Of a DNA stretch of 64,000 nt, positions 1 to 28,805 are shown in pieces. This DNA is from Strix aluco (taxonomy: Eukaryota; Chordata; Aves; Strigiformes; Strigidae). The first letter of the stretch is position 1. Each line of letters opens with the position of its first letter. The stretch covers positions 10,825,144 to 10,889,143 of the forward strand of contig NC_133946.1 in NCBI RefSeq assembly GCF_031877795.1, given 5' to 3'. Position numbers and translations under genes: made by a program. A model generated the notes under the pieces. The model did no database searches. It had not been told where the DNA came from and saw only the letters and a list, made by a program, of their open reading frames with translations.

Positions 1-3000
1 GCAGCCCTGAAACACCCGGGAGCTTTTTCCTGCAATGGAGGAAAAAACTGGGGCTCAGCCCACGGGGCAGGAGCCGAAAAATACATTTCGTGATCCCCGG
101 TGCAGCCCTCACCAGGCAGATGCAGCTGAGACAGGGGTCCAGGACGGAGGGGAAGGTCTCATTGTTGTAGAAAATCCTTCCCATGTAGGTGCAGCCTGTG
201 GGGAGGAGAGGGGCACTTATGGTCCCCAGGTGGTTTGGGGACCCTTGGGAGACCTCACTGCTTGAGCCCAGGCTTGGTGGCTCTGGCTCTGCCCAGGACC
301 GCAGGCAGGGAACACAGAGGGGGTGCAGAGGGGGATGTAGAGGGGGGCACAGAAGGCCCAGCAACCTTCTGAAAAGCACCCACCACCCCCATCACCTGCC
401 GAGCAGTCGGGGCAGCACTGCCCGGGGATGCGGATAGGGTAGGGACACGTCTCCACGCAGTCCGTCCTCTTGCAGCTCACCGAACCATCTGCCTGCAGGG
501 GAGAAGCACTTGACAGAGACCTTGGGCTGCCCAAAACCGCGGGGTTTAAAGCCCACAAAGCCGGGGAGCTGCTGGGGAGCTGCCAGGGACCACGGCCACG
601 AGCAGCCCGGCATCCCGAGGGAAGGAGGGGGGCCAGGAGCCGTGCGCTGGGGCAGGGGCAGGTAGGAGGAGTGAAGCAGAGCAGGTTCTCATTCACCTGG
701 CAGATGCATAACTCACAGGGATCGCCCGGAGACCAGATCTGTCCGATGGGAAACTCCACCCCGTTATCGTCCACAAAGCAACCTGGGAGTGGCGGGGACG
801 GGACCCGGGGGGACATAGACACCCCGAGCCTGTCACCCTCCTGCTGCACCGCTGGACTTGTGTGTGGTTGCCACCCCGTGCCCGCTGCCCACCTCCAAAC
901 CCCGTGGCTGTGCAGTCCCCCCAAGGCCCTGCCGGACCCTGTGCACCCCCACATCCAGATCTCCCACTTTCCCCTGCTCTCCCTGTCCCCAGGTTTCCCC
1001 TAAATCCCATCCTCCCTGTGCTCAGGTATTTCCAACCTCCCACCCTCCCCATACCCCAGTGTCCCCCACATCCCGCCCTGCCCATCCCCAGATGTCCCCC
1101 CCCAGCCTGTCCTCACTGTCTCCCACATCCCACCCTCCCCATCCCCAAGTGTCCCCCACATCCTGTCCTCCTGTCCCCCAGCTGTCCCCCTCCATCCCAC
1201 CCTGCCCATCCCCCCAGTACCCCCCAGCGTGGTCTCACCGGCGGGGGGGGCTGGGGGGTCCCGGCAGGTGAAGCAGCACTGCCCGGGGCCGAGGTGCTGC
1301 TGGTGCTGTGGGCAGTCCAGCATGGGGCACGGGGCGAAGGAGCACTCCACTTCACCCCCCTGGGGACACAGGGACACATCACCCGCAGGGACACGTCACC
1401 CGCTGGCCCCCACAGCCAGACACAGCCCCGTACACTCCCATCTTGCCTCAGCCCCAAGCAAAGGCTGGATTCCCCCCCGCCATCCCCATCAGGATGATGC
1501 CTGGAGCATCCTTGGGGATCCCCAACCCTGGGGACCCCTCTGGCCCCCCAGGACCTACCCGGCAGATGCAGGTGGTGCAGTCATCCCCATCCAGGCTGAA
1601 CCGGGCACCATGGGCGTACGTGTGGCCCCGAAAACTGCATTTTGCTGGGGAGGAGCGAGGCAGCAGGGTTGGGAAGGGAAGTGTGGTCCCTGCTGACCCC
1701 CCCACCCCAAAACCCCATCGCCAAGGGTTGGGGGGGAGCCCAGGGGACCCACCTGGCTGGCAGGAGCAGCAGTCGGCTGGCGAGGTGCTGGGGCAGGAGC
1801 CCGGGGGGCACTCGGGGGTGATGCAGGAGACGTTCCCAGCCTACGGAAGAGAGTGTGGGGCTGCAACGGGGCAGCCGAGGGGCGACGCACCCGTTCCCCA
1901 ATACCGGGGCATCGTGCTGCCCCAGCACATCCCGCTTCATCGCCTCAAAGATACATCCCAGGGATGTTTTTTTTTTGGAGGGGGGGGATGCTCCCACCCT
2001 GGGATGGCGCGGGCTCACCAGGCAGACGCAGACGGTGCAGTTCCCGTCGGATGGGGAGAAGACGTCGCCCTCAGCCCGAGTCACCCCATCGTGCAGGCAG
2101 CCTGCGAGGCAGGAGGGTTAAGGGGGGGCTGCCCCAGGGTGTTGGTGTTGTTGTGGGGGGGTCTGGGGTTTACCTGTGCAACTGGGGCAGCAGCTCCCAG
2201 CCGGGACGGGCAGTGGGTGAGAGCAGGACACGGGGCAGCTGACGGCCTCGCAGAGCACTCGTCCTCCCTGCGAGGGCACACACCAGCTCAGCCCGATGTC
2301 AGGCTGGTGTGGCAGGGAGAGGTGGGGGGAAGAGGGGTGCTTACTTGGCAGGTGCAGCTCCGGCACCCCGACTCCATCCAGCGAGCTCCAGGCTCCCGGG
2401 GAGCCCCCCGGTACCAACAGTGAGGAGCTGAGGGAGTGGAGGTACCAGGGGCTCCCACGGCACGTGAGGATGGTTCAGTGGTTGGGGTGGGGGAGGAGGA
2501 AGGGAGTTGGGTGCCAGGAGCTGCAGCAGGGAGGTGGGGTGAGGGGGAGCCCCTGGGGACAAGGAGGGGTCCCCCAGAGCCGGGAGGAAGCAGAACGAGG
2601 GTGGGCGGATGCTGCAGGGACTGAAGGATGGGTGATGGGGCCAGGATGGATTTGGGGTAGCCTAGGAAGGAAGGAACAGACAGCACTTAGGGCAGGCAGG
2701 GAGCTGGGAGCATCCCACTCCACTCCACTCCCCTCTCTGGGCCCGGAGAAGGAGCAGGGTACCTTCGCAGGAGACCCTGTCACTGCCGAGCCGGTAGCCG
2801 GGGCGGCAGGAGCAGAGGTAGCTGCCCGGCGTGTTGTGGCAGGCATGCTGGCAAGCTCGGCGCTCTCCCGGCCGCCGGCATTCGTTGACATCTGAGGGAC
2901 ACAGGGACTCATCAGTACCCCGGGGCGGGAGATGCTGCACCCCGGGAAATAGCTCAAGGGGGACCCTGGCACACCAAGCTGTCCCCTCCAGCGTGGCCCA

Positions 3001-4894
3001 CACAAGGATGGGGACAAGGCGGTGGCAGCGGGGTGACGGGCTCAATAGCCACCTCTGTCCCCTGGATTTCATAGCATGGGAAGGGAAGGGGGGCCGGCGC
3101 ACAGTGCTCACCCACGCAGGAGTGCCGGTTGCCGTGGAGGTGGTAGCCGGGCCGGCAGGAGCAGCGGTAGCTGCCGATGCTGTTCTTGCAGCGGTGCTGG
3201 CACGGCGTGGCCAGGCACTCGTCTGTATCTGGTGGGGGCAAGAGGCTGAGGGTCAGGAGTCCTGGGTAGCCCCTGCTTGTGCCCCCATTTGCCCCCACGC
3301 ACCCTGGCAGCTGTGGCGGTCAGCGGAGAGCTGCATGCCGGGGCCACACTCACAGACAAAGCCACCCTCGGTGTTGACGCAGAGACCTTCGCAGGCAGCA
3401 CTCAGGCACTCGTCAATATCTGGGGGGGGGAGTGGGGAGAGCTGGAGATGGGGGGCCACCGCCACCTCTGGGACCCCCCTCACACACATTGGGACCTCCC
3501 TATCACAGCTCACCAGTGCAGCGGATGCCGTTGGCCGTCTCCACCATGGAGAAGCCGAGGGGGCAGACGCGGGCCACCTCCTGGCACCCGCCGTGGTTAC
3601 AGGAGAGGTCACAGCCGTACTCCCCACATGTCCCCGGCGGCTCTGAAACACGGACAGAGGGTCCGCAGGGCACCGACACCACCCCAGCACGCACCCAACC
3701 TCCCCGGACCCCCCCCCTCCACCAGGGACCGCACCCTGCCCCAGGAGCACCCCTACCCTGGCTAGGGATGGGGACCACGCTGGGGGATGCGACAAGGAGA
3801 GGTGGCAGGGAGCAGCGTGCCCTGCTAGGAAAGGCCGGGGATCCCGGCTTTCGGCACGGCCGGGAGCGGGTGGTTACCTGGGCAGGTGATGCCCTGCTCT
3901 CCATCCGGGCACGAGCAGAGGTTGGGGGCGATGCACAAGCCGCTGCCGCAGCCAAAGGAGCAAAGCGCTGCAGGGAGAGGGGGGGGACAGGCAGCAGTCA
4001 GGAGGGCAGGGACTCCCCCCTCCCCATGCACCCCCTCCCCGAGGCCGTTACTCACGCAGGGTGCACTGCCCGCTGCCTGGAGACAGCATCCACCCGGGGC
4101 AACATCCGCTGCCGAAGCCCGAGAAGCAGACGTGGGGCCCCACGCGGCGCCTGCGCCGGGGAGGAGAGGCTGAGGCCACCCTACCCCGAGCCCCCAGGGC
4201 AGAGCGAAGGGCCTGGGGGAGCTCCTCACCCCCCCGCACCCCCAGAACACAAGGATAGGGGGGACACACAGGAGCGGTCACGCCGTGCCTGTGGTCACCC
4301 CATGCCGGGTGGCAGAGCACAGAGTCGATCCAGGGAGAGGCAGACACAGGATGAACCAGGGTGCAGCGTGACCCCAAAATAAGGTGGGACAGAGTGAGGG
4401 GATCGTGCCCAGCTCACCCAAACACCCCAACACGCGGTGACAGAGGCGGAATGTCCCCCAGCAGGACAAGGGGCAGGAGGATACGGATGCTGGGGAGCAG
4501 GACCCCTGCGAGGGTCACACTCCCATGATCCCGGTCAATCCCCCCTGGGGGCAGAGGGAGGGACGCGGGGGGGTGCCAGCCCCTCCAGCTGGGATGGGAC
4601 ACACGGCTGGAGCCCCGGGGGGGGCAGCTGAGGGGGTGGATGGCCGGAGCTCGGCAGGACACGGGGCAGATGGCCGGAGCTTGGCATGGCACGGCACGAC
4701 ACGCTGCCATCCCCAGGTGTAGCTGGGAGAGGGAGAAGGACAAAATAAAAAAAAATAACAAAAAAAAGGGGGGGACATGGCTACCTCTCCACAGCAAAGC
4801 TGGCCGGCTTCTTCCTCCCGGGGTACACCCTGCCCTGGCCGCCCGGGAGGAACAGGGACACACAGGCAGCTTGAAAGAGCAGCTCGACCAACAT
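1..4894 (-). CDS. VWCE: VWCE, von Willebrand factor C and EGF domain protein (5' 16 coding exons; 3' end off window)
   Basis: Secreted multidomain protein. Exons in transcript order: 4785-4894, 4056-4150, 3878-3967, 3514-3642, 3303-3419, 3112-3228, 2763-2891, 2345-2661, 2174-2267, 2019-2101, 1753-1840, 1559-1644, 1239-1359, 697-782, 396-492, 113-195. All have GT/AG borders and the frame stays open for 614 codons. The start at 4894 begins a hydrophobic signal peptide ([18 protein letters not shown]). Exons 2-4 are cysteine-rich EGF-like. Exons 5-7 are calcium-binding EGF domains opening with DIDEC, DTDEC and DVNEC. Exon 8 is a Pro/Ser-rich linker running into the first VWC module, and exons 9-16 are paired half-VWC exons with CxxC and CCxxC patterns. 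Human VWCE is 955 residues, so roughly 340 residues (the last VWC part and the tail) lie left of base 1. Identity rests on exon-by-exon recall of the human protein. Confidence 0.95.
975..1225. repeat. degenerate tandem repeat in a VWCE intron
   Basis: Pyrimidine-rich tandem array between VWCE exons 13 and 14. The theme is CCCATCCCCAAGTGTCCCCC followed by a variant of ACATCCCACCCT. Unit length drifts around 30-40 bases over about six or seven imperfect copies. It leaves long accidental open frames on both strands. Confidence 0.7.
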
Positions 4895-7130
4895 GACAGG
4901 CGGCTGTGGCCGGCGGCACGCTCCCAGCGCCTGCCTTCCTGCCTGCCTTCCTGCCTGCCTCGGCGGCACGGGCGCCTACCGCATGCTGGCCCTTGGCCCT
5001 GCTCCTCCTCCCGCCCGCCGGGCCGGGAACAATGCGGGGGGTGGAGGGAGGCGAGAGCGGGGAGCGCTGCGGGGGGAAGCCGTCGGCACCCGGCTCTCCA
5101 CCCACCCACCCAACCCCGACACGGGGGGACGCGTTGGCCGCGGGGATGCTCACCCCAAGGCTGGTTCGCTTGGCCGAGGCGAGCGGCTTCATCCCGGGGC
5201 CATGAGCGTGGTGGCGGCTTGAAGACGTAGGGCTGGGGCAGGGAGGGGTCCCCAATACGGCGGGAAGCAGCAGCAAGAGTGTCTCCCCCTTCTCTCCTTT
5301 CCCACATCTGGCAAAGCTCCGGCATGGCCTCTCCCCACCCCTCCTCCTCCTCCTGGCGGCACTGGGCCGCCTTCCCAGCCCTGCACAGGGACCCACCAAA
5401 GAGGAGCATGCAGCAGATAAAGGGGCCAAAGTGGAGCCGGGATAGTGGGGTGCACCCGGCAGGGAGAGGGGCGTGGGATGCTGCAGCACAGCGGTCACCC
5501 CCCAGCCAAAACCCCCCCCCACCCCGGCCCCTCAACCCTTCCCAGGCTGGGGGCTGAAGCAAAGGTCACAGGCAGGTAAATGATTTATACCAGGGAGCAA
5601 AGGGCTGCAGCCTCCTCAGAGAGGGAGCGACCCGCAGCCTCCAGTTCCCCATCCAGCGTGGATTTCCCCCAAAATTATCGATTTTCCCCTGCTCAAGGCT
5701 TGGAGTCACCCAGCACCCACCTTTCCCTGCAGCATCACCCCCTGCATGCTTTGAAATACGAGTTACGGGGTGCTGGGTGGGGGGAAAACGCTGGGTTTAG
5801 GGGTGCAGGACCCCCCAGTGCAGCTGGTTTGGGGGGGGGGGGGGGGCGGAGGGAAACATGAATCCCCGGCTTTGGGGGGACACAACCCCAGCCCCGGCCC
5901 TGGGGAAGTGGCTGCACAAACAGGGCTGGAGTATGGCCAGTGGCACGGGATAAACACCCAGCCCTGCCCCAGCCGGCAGCGTTCCTCGCCCATTAAAAAA
6001 AAAAAAAAAAAATTAAAAGGGGAGGCTGCCAGCATCACACCAGCACCAGCATCCCCAATTCGGCAGGGGAAGGAGCAGTGTGCCGCTCTCCGCAGGCTAG
6101 TGCTCCCCGGGACCCCCCAATTTTGGTGAGAAACGAAAAAAACAAGCAGCTCCGGGCAGGCAAACGCAAAGCCCAAACACCCGAGCGACTAAAAACAGCA
6201 TGAACACACCGTCCAGACTCACTGCAAAGGGTCAGAGTTTGCTTCCCCCAGTCCTAAACAACCTCTCTGGGCAGAGCTATGGCCAAATATAGCCTTCTGC
6301 CTGCGACCTCCTCCAAGAAACCGAGACTTGCAGGAGCCTGAGGATGCTTTCGGCACGAGCTTGGCCTTCAGGACAGCGGCCACTTCTTGCCGCTGCAGAG
6401 AGGGGGTTTGGGGGGAAAAAAAAAAAAAAAATCTGTGCTGACACCAACCTGCCCGGGATGGGACACGGGGGGTTTGTGGGATCTCAACAGGGTGGGTTAC
6501 GAACAGGGCTCGCACACAGAGCCACGGAGAAGCTAAGGAGGAGGAGGAGGAGGAAGGTGGTGGTTGGGGATGACTCTGCCACCCTCACGCGCATTTCTGG
6601 CAGCAGCGAGCCAGGGGCAGCCCCCAGCTTGGACAATTTACAGCGTAAGTAAACAAATGGAGAGCGGGAGGATAATTATTAATCTGTAAGCGACGCACAG
6701 AGAACTGCAGCCCCGCGGGGAGGGAAGTGCTCCCCGGGCAGCCCCGCTGTGCTCGGGGATGGGGGGTGGCAGAGGGGGGTCTGTGGAGTCAGAATTACCC
6801 TCAGCGTGATCCCCTGGGCAGGGAGGATTTTTCAGCAGGGAGGATATTCAGGAGCCCTGAGATATCAGCACTAGGCTACAGCAAGAGGCGAAACTATGAT
6901 TTCTTAGTCAAAAAAACCCAAAAAGCCATAAAAACGCATCTGGAAAGCAGACATGCACCCCAGCACCTTGAGCTGCCAAGCCCACTGTCCCCCTCTCGCT
7001 GACCCTGAGCACGCAACAGCATTTCAGCATGGGAAATGTCCCCCAAAATTCCCTCAGATTGGGAACAGGGGTCCCTTGGCCAGCCGAGGCCACAGCTCCA
7101 CGCTGCCAGTACTGCAGAGGAGAGACAGAC
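4895..7130. other. VWCE promoter and 5' leader, then VWCE-DDB1 intergenic spacer
   Basis: About 4895-5230 is GC-rich and should hold the VWCE leader and start site; no TATA box is evident. The rest holds G-runs (5832-5847), A-runs (5996-6011 and 6417-6431) and a GGA run (6538-6556), with no convincing exon or transposon. VWCE and DDB1 are both on the minus strand, so the spacer separates the DDB1 3' end from the VWCE promoter. Confidence 0.5.
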
Positions 7131-7808
7131 CTTTCCTCTTGGACTACTTTATTTGGTACAACTCAAAACCCACCAACTGCTTGAGCTTCCCAGAACTTCC
7201 CTCCCTGAGCGAGCCACAGATCCTGCGGAGAGAGGAGAGGGCTTGTCCCGCTCAGCTTCGTCACCTAGAGGCAGAGAAATCCTCCCCCTCGGCGCCCGCG
7301 CGTCTCGCCAGCCCCAGATGCTTCTTCCAGCAGCCCTCACCCTAGAGGCAGCTTCACCTCCTCTTCAAAAAAAAAAAAACAAAACCCCAAACAAAACAAA
7401 AAACCCCACAATGAATCAAAAAGAATCAAAAACGAAACTGAAAGCAAAAAGGAAAAAAAAAAAATTAAAAAATACTAAAGACAACAGTGAAGAGTGAATC
7501 CTGGCAAGGGCACCGCGTCAGCCAAGCGCTACCGGTCGGTCACCCCAGAGCGACCAGTAAGCCCAGTTCTGGGTCAGGATTGGTGAATCTAAGCAGGCAG
7601 CGCCGTGGTGCCTGACCACCACCCCCCCCAAATCCCTAGCCAGCTGGCTCCCCCCTTCAGAGACTCCTTCCCCCACGTCCCCTCGGGCAAGGGCCACCAC
7701 CGCTGGTGGTCTGTGCAGCCAGCCGGGGGGTCCCCAGGGCTGCAGGCGGGGAAAAAAAATTCCCTTGCGCTACGTGGAGAAGGTGGTAGGGAACGACCCC
7801 GAATCCTG
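7130..7808 (-). other. DDB1: DDB1 3' UTR with a U-rich tract
   Basis: This stretch lies between the stop codon and the poly(A) signal. On the plus strand 7367-7480 is strongly A-rich with short GAATC and CCCC interruptions, so the transcript is U-rich there. No coding or mobile-element content is seen. The left end is inferred from the poly(A) signal. Confidence 0.5.
7148..7153 (-). terminator. DDB1: DDB1 polyadenylation signal (AATAAA)
   Basis: The minus strand reads AATAAA here, about 660 nt after the DDB1 stop codon, which is a reasonable 3' UTR length. It is the only AATAAA I noticed between the stop and the VWCE promoter. Confidence 0.6.
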
Positions 7809-23962
<16,154 letters not shown>

Positions 23963-24189
23963 GGCGGCGGACCAAAACGGGGGCACCGGAGCAGGGCTGA
24001 GGCAGTACCGGGAGCGGGGCCTGGCGCGGCCTCTCCGCCACCGCCGCCACCGCCTCTTCCGCCCGCCGCCGGCGTGACGTCAGCGGAAGGGGCCGCGCGG
24101 GGCCGCTCTAGGCCGCTGGGAGGACCCCGAGGAGCAGACGAGAGAGCAGGTAGGGAAGGGGGATGCTCCAGCGGGTTCCTCCTCCGGGA

Positions 24190-24680
24190 GGCCTTTGATG
24201 GGGGTGGTCTTCATTTGGGGGTGCAGCCCCTGGTCTCCCCACAGCCCAGGGGATCCCTGTTGGGGAGGGGATGCTCCCATCCTGGTCCCACCCCCTATCC
24301 CGGGCGGGGGGGGTGTCCCACTTGGGGAGTGCAGCCCCTCCTGCTTCTTCGACTGCACCCCGGAAGGGGGGTGCACCCTCTGGGCCCCCCAACACACCCC
24401 AAAAGAGGGATCCCTGCTGAGGGGGTGCACCCACCCTGGTCCCCCTCTGCCCCACGGTCAGTGCCCCCCCTTCCCCTCTGCCCCAGGAGGGATCCCTGTT
24501 CAGGGGGATGCCCCCACCCTGGTTCTCCCCCACACCAAGACGGGGGTCCCTGCTTGGAGGGGGTGCTCTCATCCTGGTCCCCCACCCCATGAGGAGATTC
24601 CTGCTGTGAGGTTTGTCCCACCCTGATCCCTCCACCCCAGGAGGTGGTCCCTGTTTGGGGACAACGCTGAACCCAGCACC
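24190..24680. repeat. degenerate minisatellite in TKFC intron 1
   Basis: Imperfect tandem array with a period of about 60-70 bases. The theme is GGGATCCCTGTT, then a G-run, then TGCTCCCACCCTGGTCCCCC. About seven copies are visible. It leaves an accidental 303-codon frame on the minus strand. Confidence 0.7.
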
Positions 24681-24856
24681 CCATAATCCCTCCCTGTCGC
24701 CCTCCTGCCATCCCCGTGGCACCCCCGTGTGGGACGGGGACCTGTCCCCGCCGGTGACGGACCTTGCCCTCCCCTTAGCCCCCGCCGCCTCCCGACAGAG
24801 TTTGGACTCGGAGCTAAAGGCTGCGGCGGGATCCTCCGCCATCCCCCACCGCCCGC

Positions 24857-27800
24857 ATGGAGGTGAGCCCGGGGTGGTGGGGACCCCCCTGCTCCCCGCC
24901 CCCCCTCCTCCACCATACCCCACCACCATCACCCCTCTGTGCCACCAGGTCCCCAAGAAGCTGGTGAACTCGGTGACGGGCTGCGCCGATGACGCGCTGG
25001 CGGGGCTGGTGGCCTGCAACGCCGGCCTCCGGCTCCTTCAGGGACACCGGGTGGTCCTGCGTGCCGATCTGGTAGCCATCCGGGGCCGGGTGGCCCTGCT
25101 CTCCGGTGGGGGCTCCGGCCATGAGCCCGCCCATGCAGGTGAGCCCCTTGCCCCTGCCACGGGCCGGTTGCCCCCCGACACAGCCCTGAGCACCCCATCC
25201 CACTCCGCAGGGTACATCGGGAAGGGCATGCTGACCGGTGTGGTGGCTGGGGCCGTCTTCACCTCTCCGGCCGTGGGCAGCATCCTGGCAGCCATCCGGG
25301 CGGTGACACAGGCTGGTGCAGGTAGGGTGGCACGGTGGGGTGCGGGTCAGGGCTTCACCCCCCATCACGGCTTCACCCCCTTGCCTTGCTGTCCCCCCCC
25401 CTACCTCCAGCTGGGACCCTCCTGATCGTGAAGAACTACACCGGGGACCGGCTCAACTTCGGGCTGGCGCTGGAGCGGGCGCGGGCGGAGGGGGCTGACG
25501 TGCGGATGGTGGTGGTGGGGGACGACAGCGCCTTCGCCGCCCCGAAGAAAGCCGGGCGCCGCGGGCTGTGCGGCACTGTCCTCATACACAAGGTCTGTCG
25601 GGGTCCCACCGCATCCCTGTGGGGATGGGGGATTTTGGGGGGGGAGCAGGGGGACAGGGGACTCGGCCTGGTAGTCCCTCACCCACCGCTGCCCTTCACA
25701 GGTGGCAGGGGCCCTGGCTGAGGCGGGGGCGAGCTTGAACGAGATTGTCAAGAGGGTGTCGGCGGCTGCCAAAGCCATGGGTACACTTGTGGGACCCCTT
25801 GCTGCCTTGTGGGGACCCCCGGGGGGGCTGGTGATCCCAGGGGGGATGCTGTGCCCTCCCCCACCCCTCCTAGCTATTCACAGCCCTGGGGCAAACCTGA
25901 GCCCCCACCATCTTCCCTCCCCACGCAGGTACCCTGGGTCTCAGCCTGTCCCCCTGCAGTGTCCCGGGGTCCAAGCCCACCTTCCAGCTGGCTAACGACG
26001 AGATGGAGCTGGGCCTGGGTGAGGAGCTTCCCCCCTGTGTCACCCCCACCCCATACCCCAGCAGGGGCTGAGCATCTCCCCCCCCACCACCAGTGTGGGA
26101 GGTGCCCACAGCCTGGGGTGATGCCCCCCCATCTCTGTAGGGATCCACGGCGAGGCGGGTGTGCGCAGGATGAAGGTGAGTGGGGCCCCCCACTTCCTCT
26201 CGCTCCTGGGGTCCCCCCCTAGTTCTGCCCTCATGGCCCCGTGCCCCCCAGGTGCTGCCGGCGGACGAGGCGGTGGAGACGATGCTGGCGCACATGACGG
26301 ACCCCTCCAACGCCTCTCACCTGCCCCTGAGCCCTGGTGAGCCCCCCTGGCCCTCTATGCCCCCCCAAAAAACTCTGCAGGCAGGGGTCTCATTCTGCCC
26401 CGTACCCTGCAGGAGCCTCTGTGGTGCTGGTGGTGAACAACCTGGGCGGGTTGTCCTGCCTGGAGCTGGGCATCGTGGCTGGTGCTGCTGTGCGCTCCCT
26501 GGGTGAGTGTAGGGGGGGGTCTTGGGGTACCATTCGCTTGCTCTGACCCTTCCTGCAACACCCCCCATCGCTCACGGACCCCCCCTTTTCCCCGTCCCTA
26601 CAGAGAGACGAGGGATTCGCATTGCTCGGGCCTTGGTGGGCTCTTTCATGACAGCGCTGGAGATGGCCGGGGTCTCCCTCACTCTCTTGCTGGTGGATGA
26701 GGAGCTGGTGGGGCTGATCGGTGAGTGCCCGCCAGCGGGGACAGGGCCACGAGGGTCCCCAGACGCTGAGTGATGGGACAGGGTCCCCCTCACCAGTCCC
26801 TGAGGTGCCCCAGAGCTGGCTGCCTGCGCAGGCAGCGCTGGCGAGGATCCAGGGGAATCCTGCTGAGTCGGCACCCGCCGCTCTGTCACCTCCTGCTCCG
26901 CCAGACGCTGAAACCACGGCCATGGCTTGGCCCAACCTGACCATGGCGCCTGCCACGAGCCAGAGGCAGGAGGTGCCGGCGCCGAAAGAGGGACCGGGGA
27001 CGACACAGCGTGAGCCCAGCACGGGTACGGGCGGTACAAATCCCCCAGCAGCTGTCACTTTCCCCCCCCACCCCACTCCGTGACTCAGTTCCCCATCCCA
27101 CCCCGCCAGGGTCGGGCAGGGGTGACATCTCTTCCCCGCAGGGCCCGGCGCAGCGCGGGTGCAGCGGGTGCTGGAGCGGGTGTGCAGCACCCTGCTCGAC
27201 ATGCAGGATGAGCTCAACCAGCTGGACCGTGAGGCTGGTGACGGCGACTGCGGCCACACGCATGCTCGGGCTGCCCGAGGTGGGTGACGGTGAAGGGTGG
27301 AGGGGGCTATCAGATGTGAGGGGGGAGAGGGTACCCCAGCCATTGCCTCCCAGGAGTGGGATCTTCCCTGGGGTGTCCGTTCTCAGGGAATGGGGAACCC
27401 CGAGCTGTTTGCTCCAGCTGGGGAGCAGGATCTGTCCCCCAGCCGTCCCTTCCTAGGGGACAGGTTCCCCCCCAGCCATCCCTTCCTGGGAGACAGGGTC
27501 CCCGCCCCCCCCCCCTCAAAGCTGCCCCTTCCTATGGGACAGGGTCCCCCCCAGCCGTCCATTCCTGGGGGACGTGGTCCCCACACCCTGGGTGCCACAG
27601 CTCCAAATGTCTCTGCATCCAGTGGCAGTTGCCCCAAGGCATTGGGGTGGGGGGGGGGGGGGTGTCCCTGCTTGTCCCCAAGAGGGACAGGGATCCCCAG
27701 CTGACAACAGGGGTCCCCAGGGCCCAGTGGGTCACCCCCGTGGGGCCAGGGGAAACATCCCAGCCTGTTGTTGCCTCCGTCCCTGCAGCCATCCAGGAGT

Positions 27801-28720
27801 GGGTGCGCGCGGGGCCCCCCCCGGCAGCCCCAGCCCAGCTCCTCTCCGCCCTGGCCGACCTGCTGCTGGAGCAGATGGGCGGCTCCTCGGGCGTGGTGAG
27901 TGCGGGGTGAGAGGAGGAAGGTGGGGGCGCGCTGCTTTGTCACCCTGTGGGGACCCCAGCTGTGTCCCCAGCATGGGTAATGACAGGGCCGGTGTCCCGG
28001 CAGCTCTACGGGCTGTTCCTGACGGCGGCTGCCCAACCCCTGCTCAACCACGACGATCTCCCAACGTGGGCCGACGCCATGGACGCTGGCATCGAAGCCA
28101 TGCAGCGGTGAGTGCTGTGGGACCCTGGGCCCTCCACGGGTCCCCCCAGTCCCTCTCTAAAACCTTGCCAACTCCCCTGCACCCCACGCAGGTACGGAGG
28201 AGCTACGCCGGGAGACAGGACGATGGTGAGTGCTGGAATCCTGAGGGAATGCGGGGCAGAGCCACCTCGCTTCCTACTAGCCACGGAGGGGCTACCAGCC
28301 TGGCTGGCTCTAAGCCCCTTTTTTTTTTCACCCTGTCTCTCCCAGCTGGACTCGCTGTGTGCTGCGGCGCAGGCTCTGCATGGCCTGCGCAGCCCCGGCG
28401 CAACCCTGCTACCAGTGCTGGCCACCGCCGTGGAGGTACGGGGGAGCCCAGCACGGCAAAGCCCAGAGCGGGCAACCCAAAGCCATGCTGGCAGGGGAAA
28501 CGGGGTGGGAATCGGGGTGCTGGGTAGCCCAGCCGCATCCTGAGCGTGCTCCATGTGTCCCTGGCAGAGTGCAGAGGCTGCAGCAGAGGCCACGAGGACC
28601 ATGGAGGCCGGAGCAGGCAGAGCCAGTTACATCAGCTCAGCCCAGCTGCTGCAGCCCGACCCAGGGGCCGTGGCCGTGGCGGCCATGCTGCGAGCCGTGC
28701 TGGATGGGCTACGGAGCTGA
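24857..28720 (+). CDS. TKFC: TKFC, triokinase/FMN cyclase (dihydroxyacetone kinase family)
   Basis: Phosphorylates dihydroxyacetone and glyceraldehyde with ATP and can split FAD to cyclic FMN. Coding exons: 24857-24862, 24949-25138, 25211-25321, 25411-25592, 25702-25780, 25929-26018, 26141-26175, 26252-26336, 26413-26502, 26604-26720, 26905-27024, 27142-27279, 27789-27895, 28004-28107, 28192-28225, 28346-28435, 28568-28720. They sum to 576 codons plus stop (human 575). The N-terminal DhaK domain has the [12 protein letters not shown] loop and the substrate-binding His in [10 protein letters not shown] (about residue 222). The C-terminal DhaL domain has the Mg-ATP motif [10 protein letters not shown] (Asp402 and Asp404). 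The first coding exon holds only Met-Glu. Non-coding exon 1 ends at 24149, and the second exon opens after the acceptor near 24798. Confidence 0.98.
27420..27580. repeat. short minisatellite in TKFC intron 12
   Basis: About four copies of a roughly 40-base unit with the theme CAGCCGTCCCTTCCTGGGGG followed by ACAGGGTCCCCCC. It lies in the 509 bp intron between the exons ending at 27279 and starting at 27789. Confidence 0.7.
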
Positions 28721-28799
28721 GGGGCAACTGGCCCTTGGGCACCCCCCGCTGCGGCTCTGGTGGTGATGGGGGACGTGGCAGCACATCCCATGTACCCCC

Positions 28800-28805
28800 A
28801 ATAAA
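28800..28805 (+). terminator. TKFC: TKFC polyadenylation signal (AATAAA)
   Basis: AATAAA lies 80 nt after the TKFC stop codon, giving a very short 3' UTR. Confidence 0.8.

Noticed and set aside
24108-25019. 303-codon minus-strand open frame over TKFC exons 1-3
   Set aside because: It is produced by the GC-rich minisatellite and runs antisense through real TKFC coding exons.
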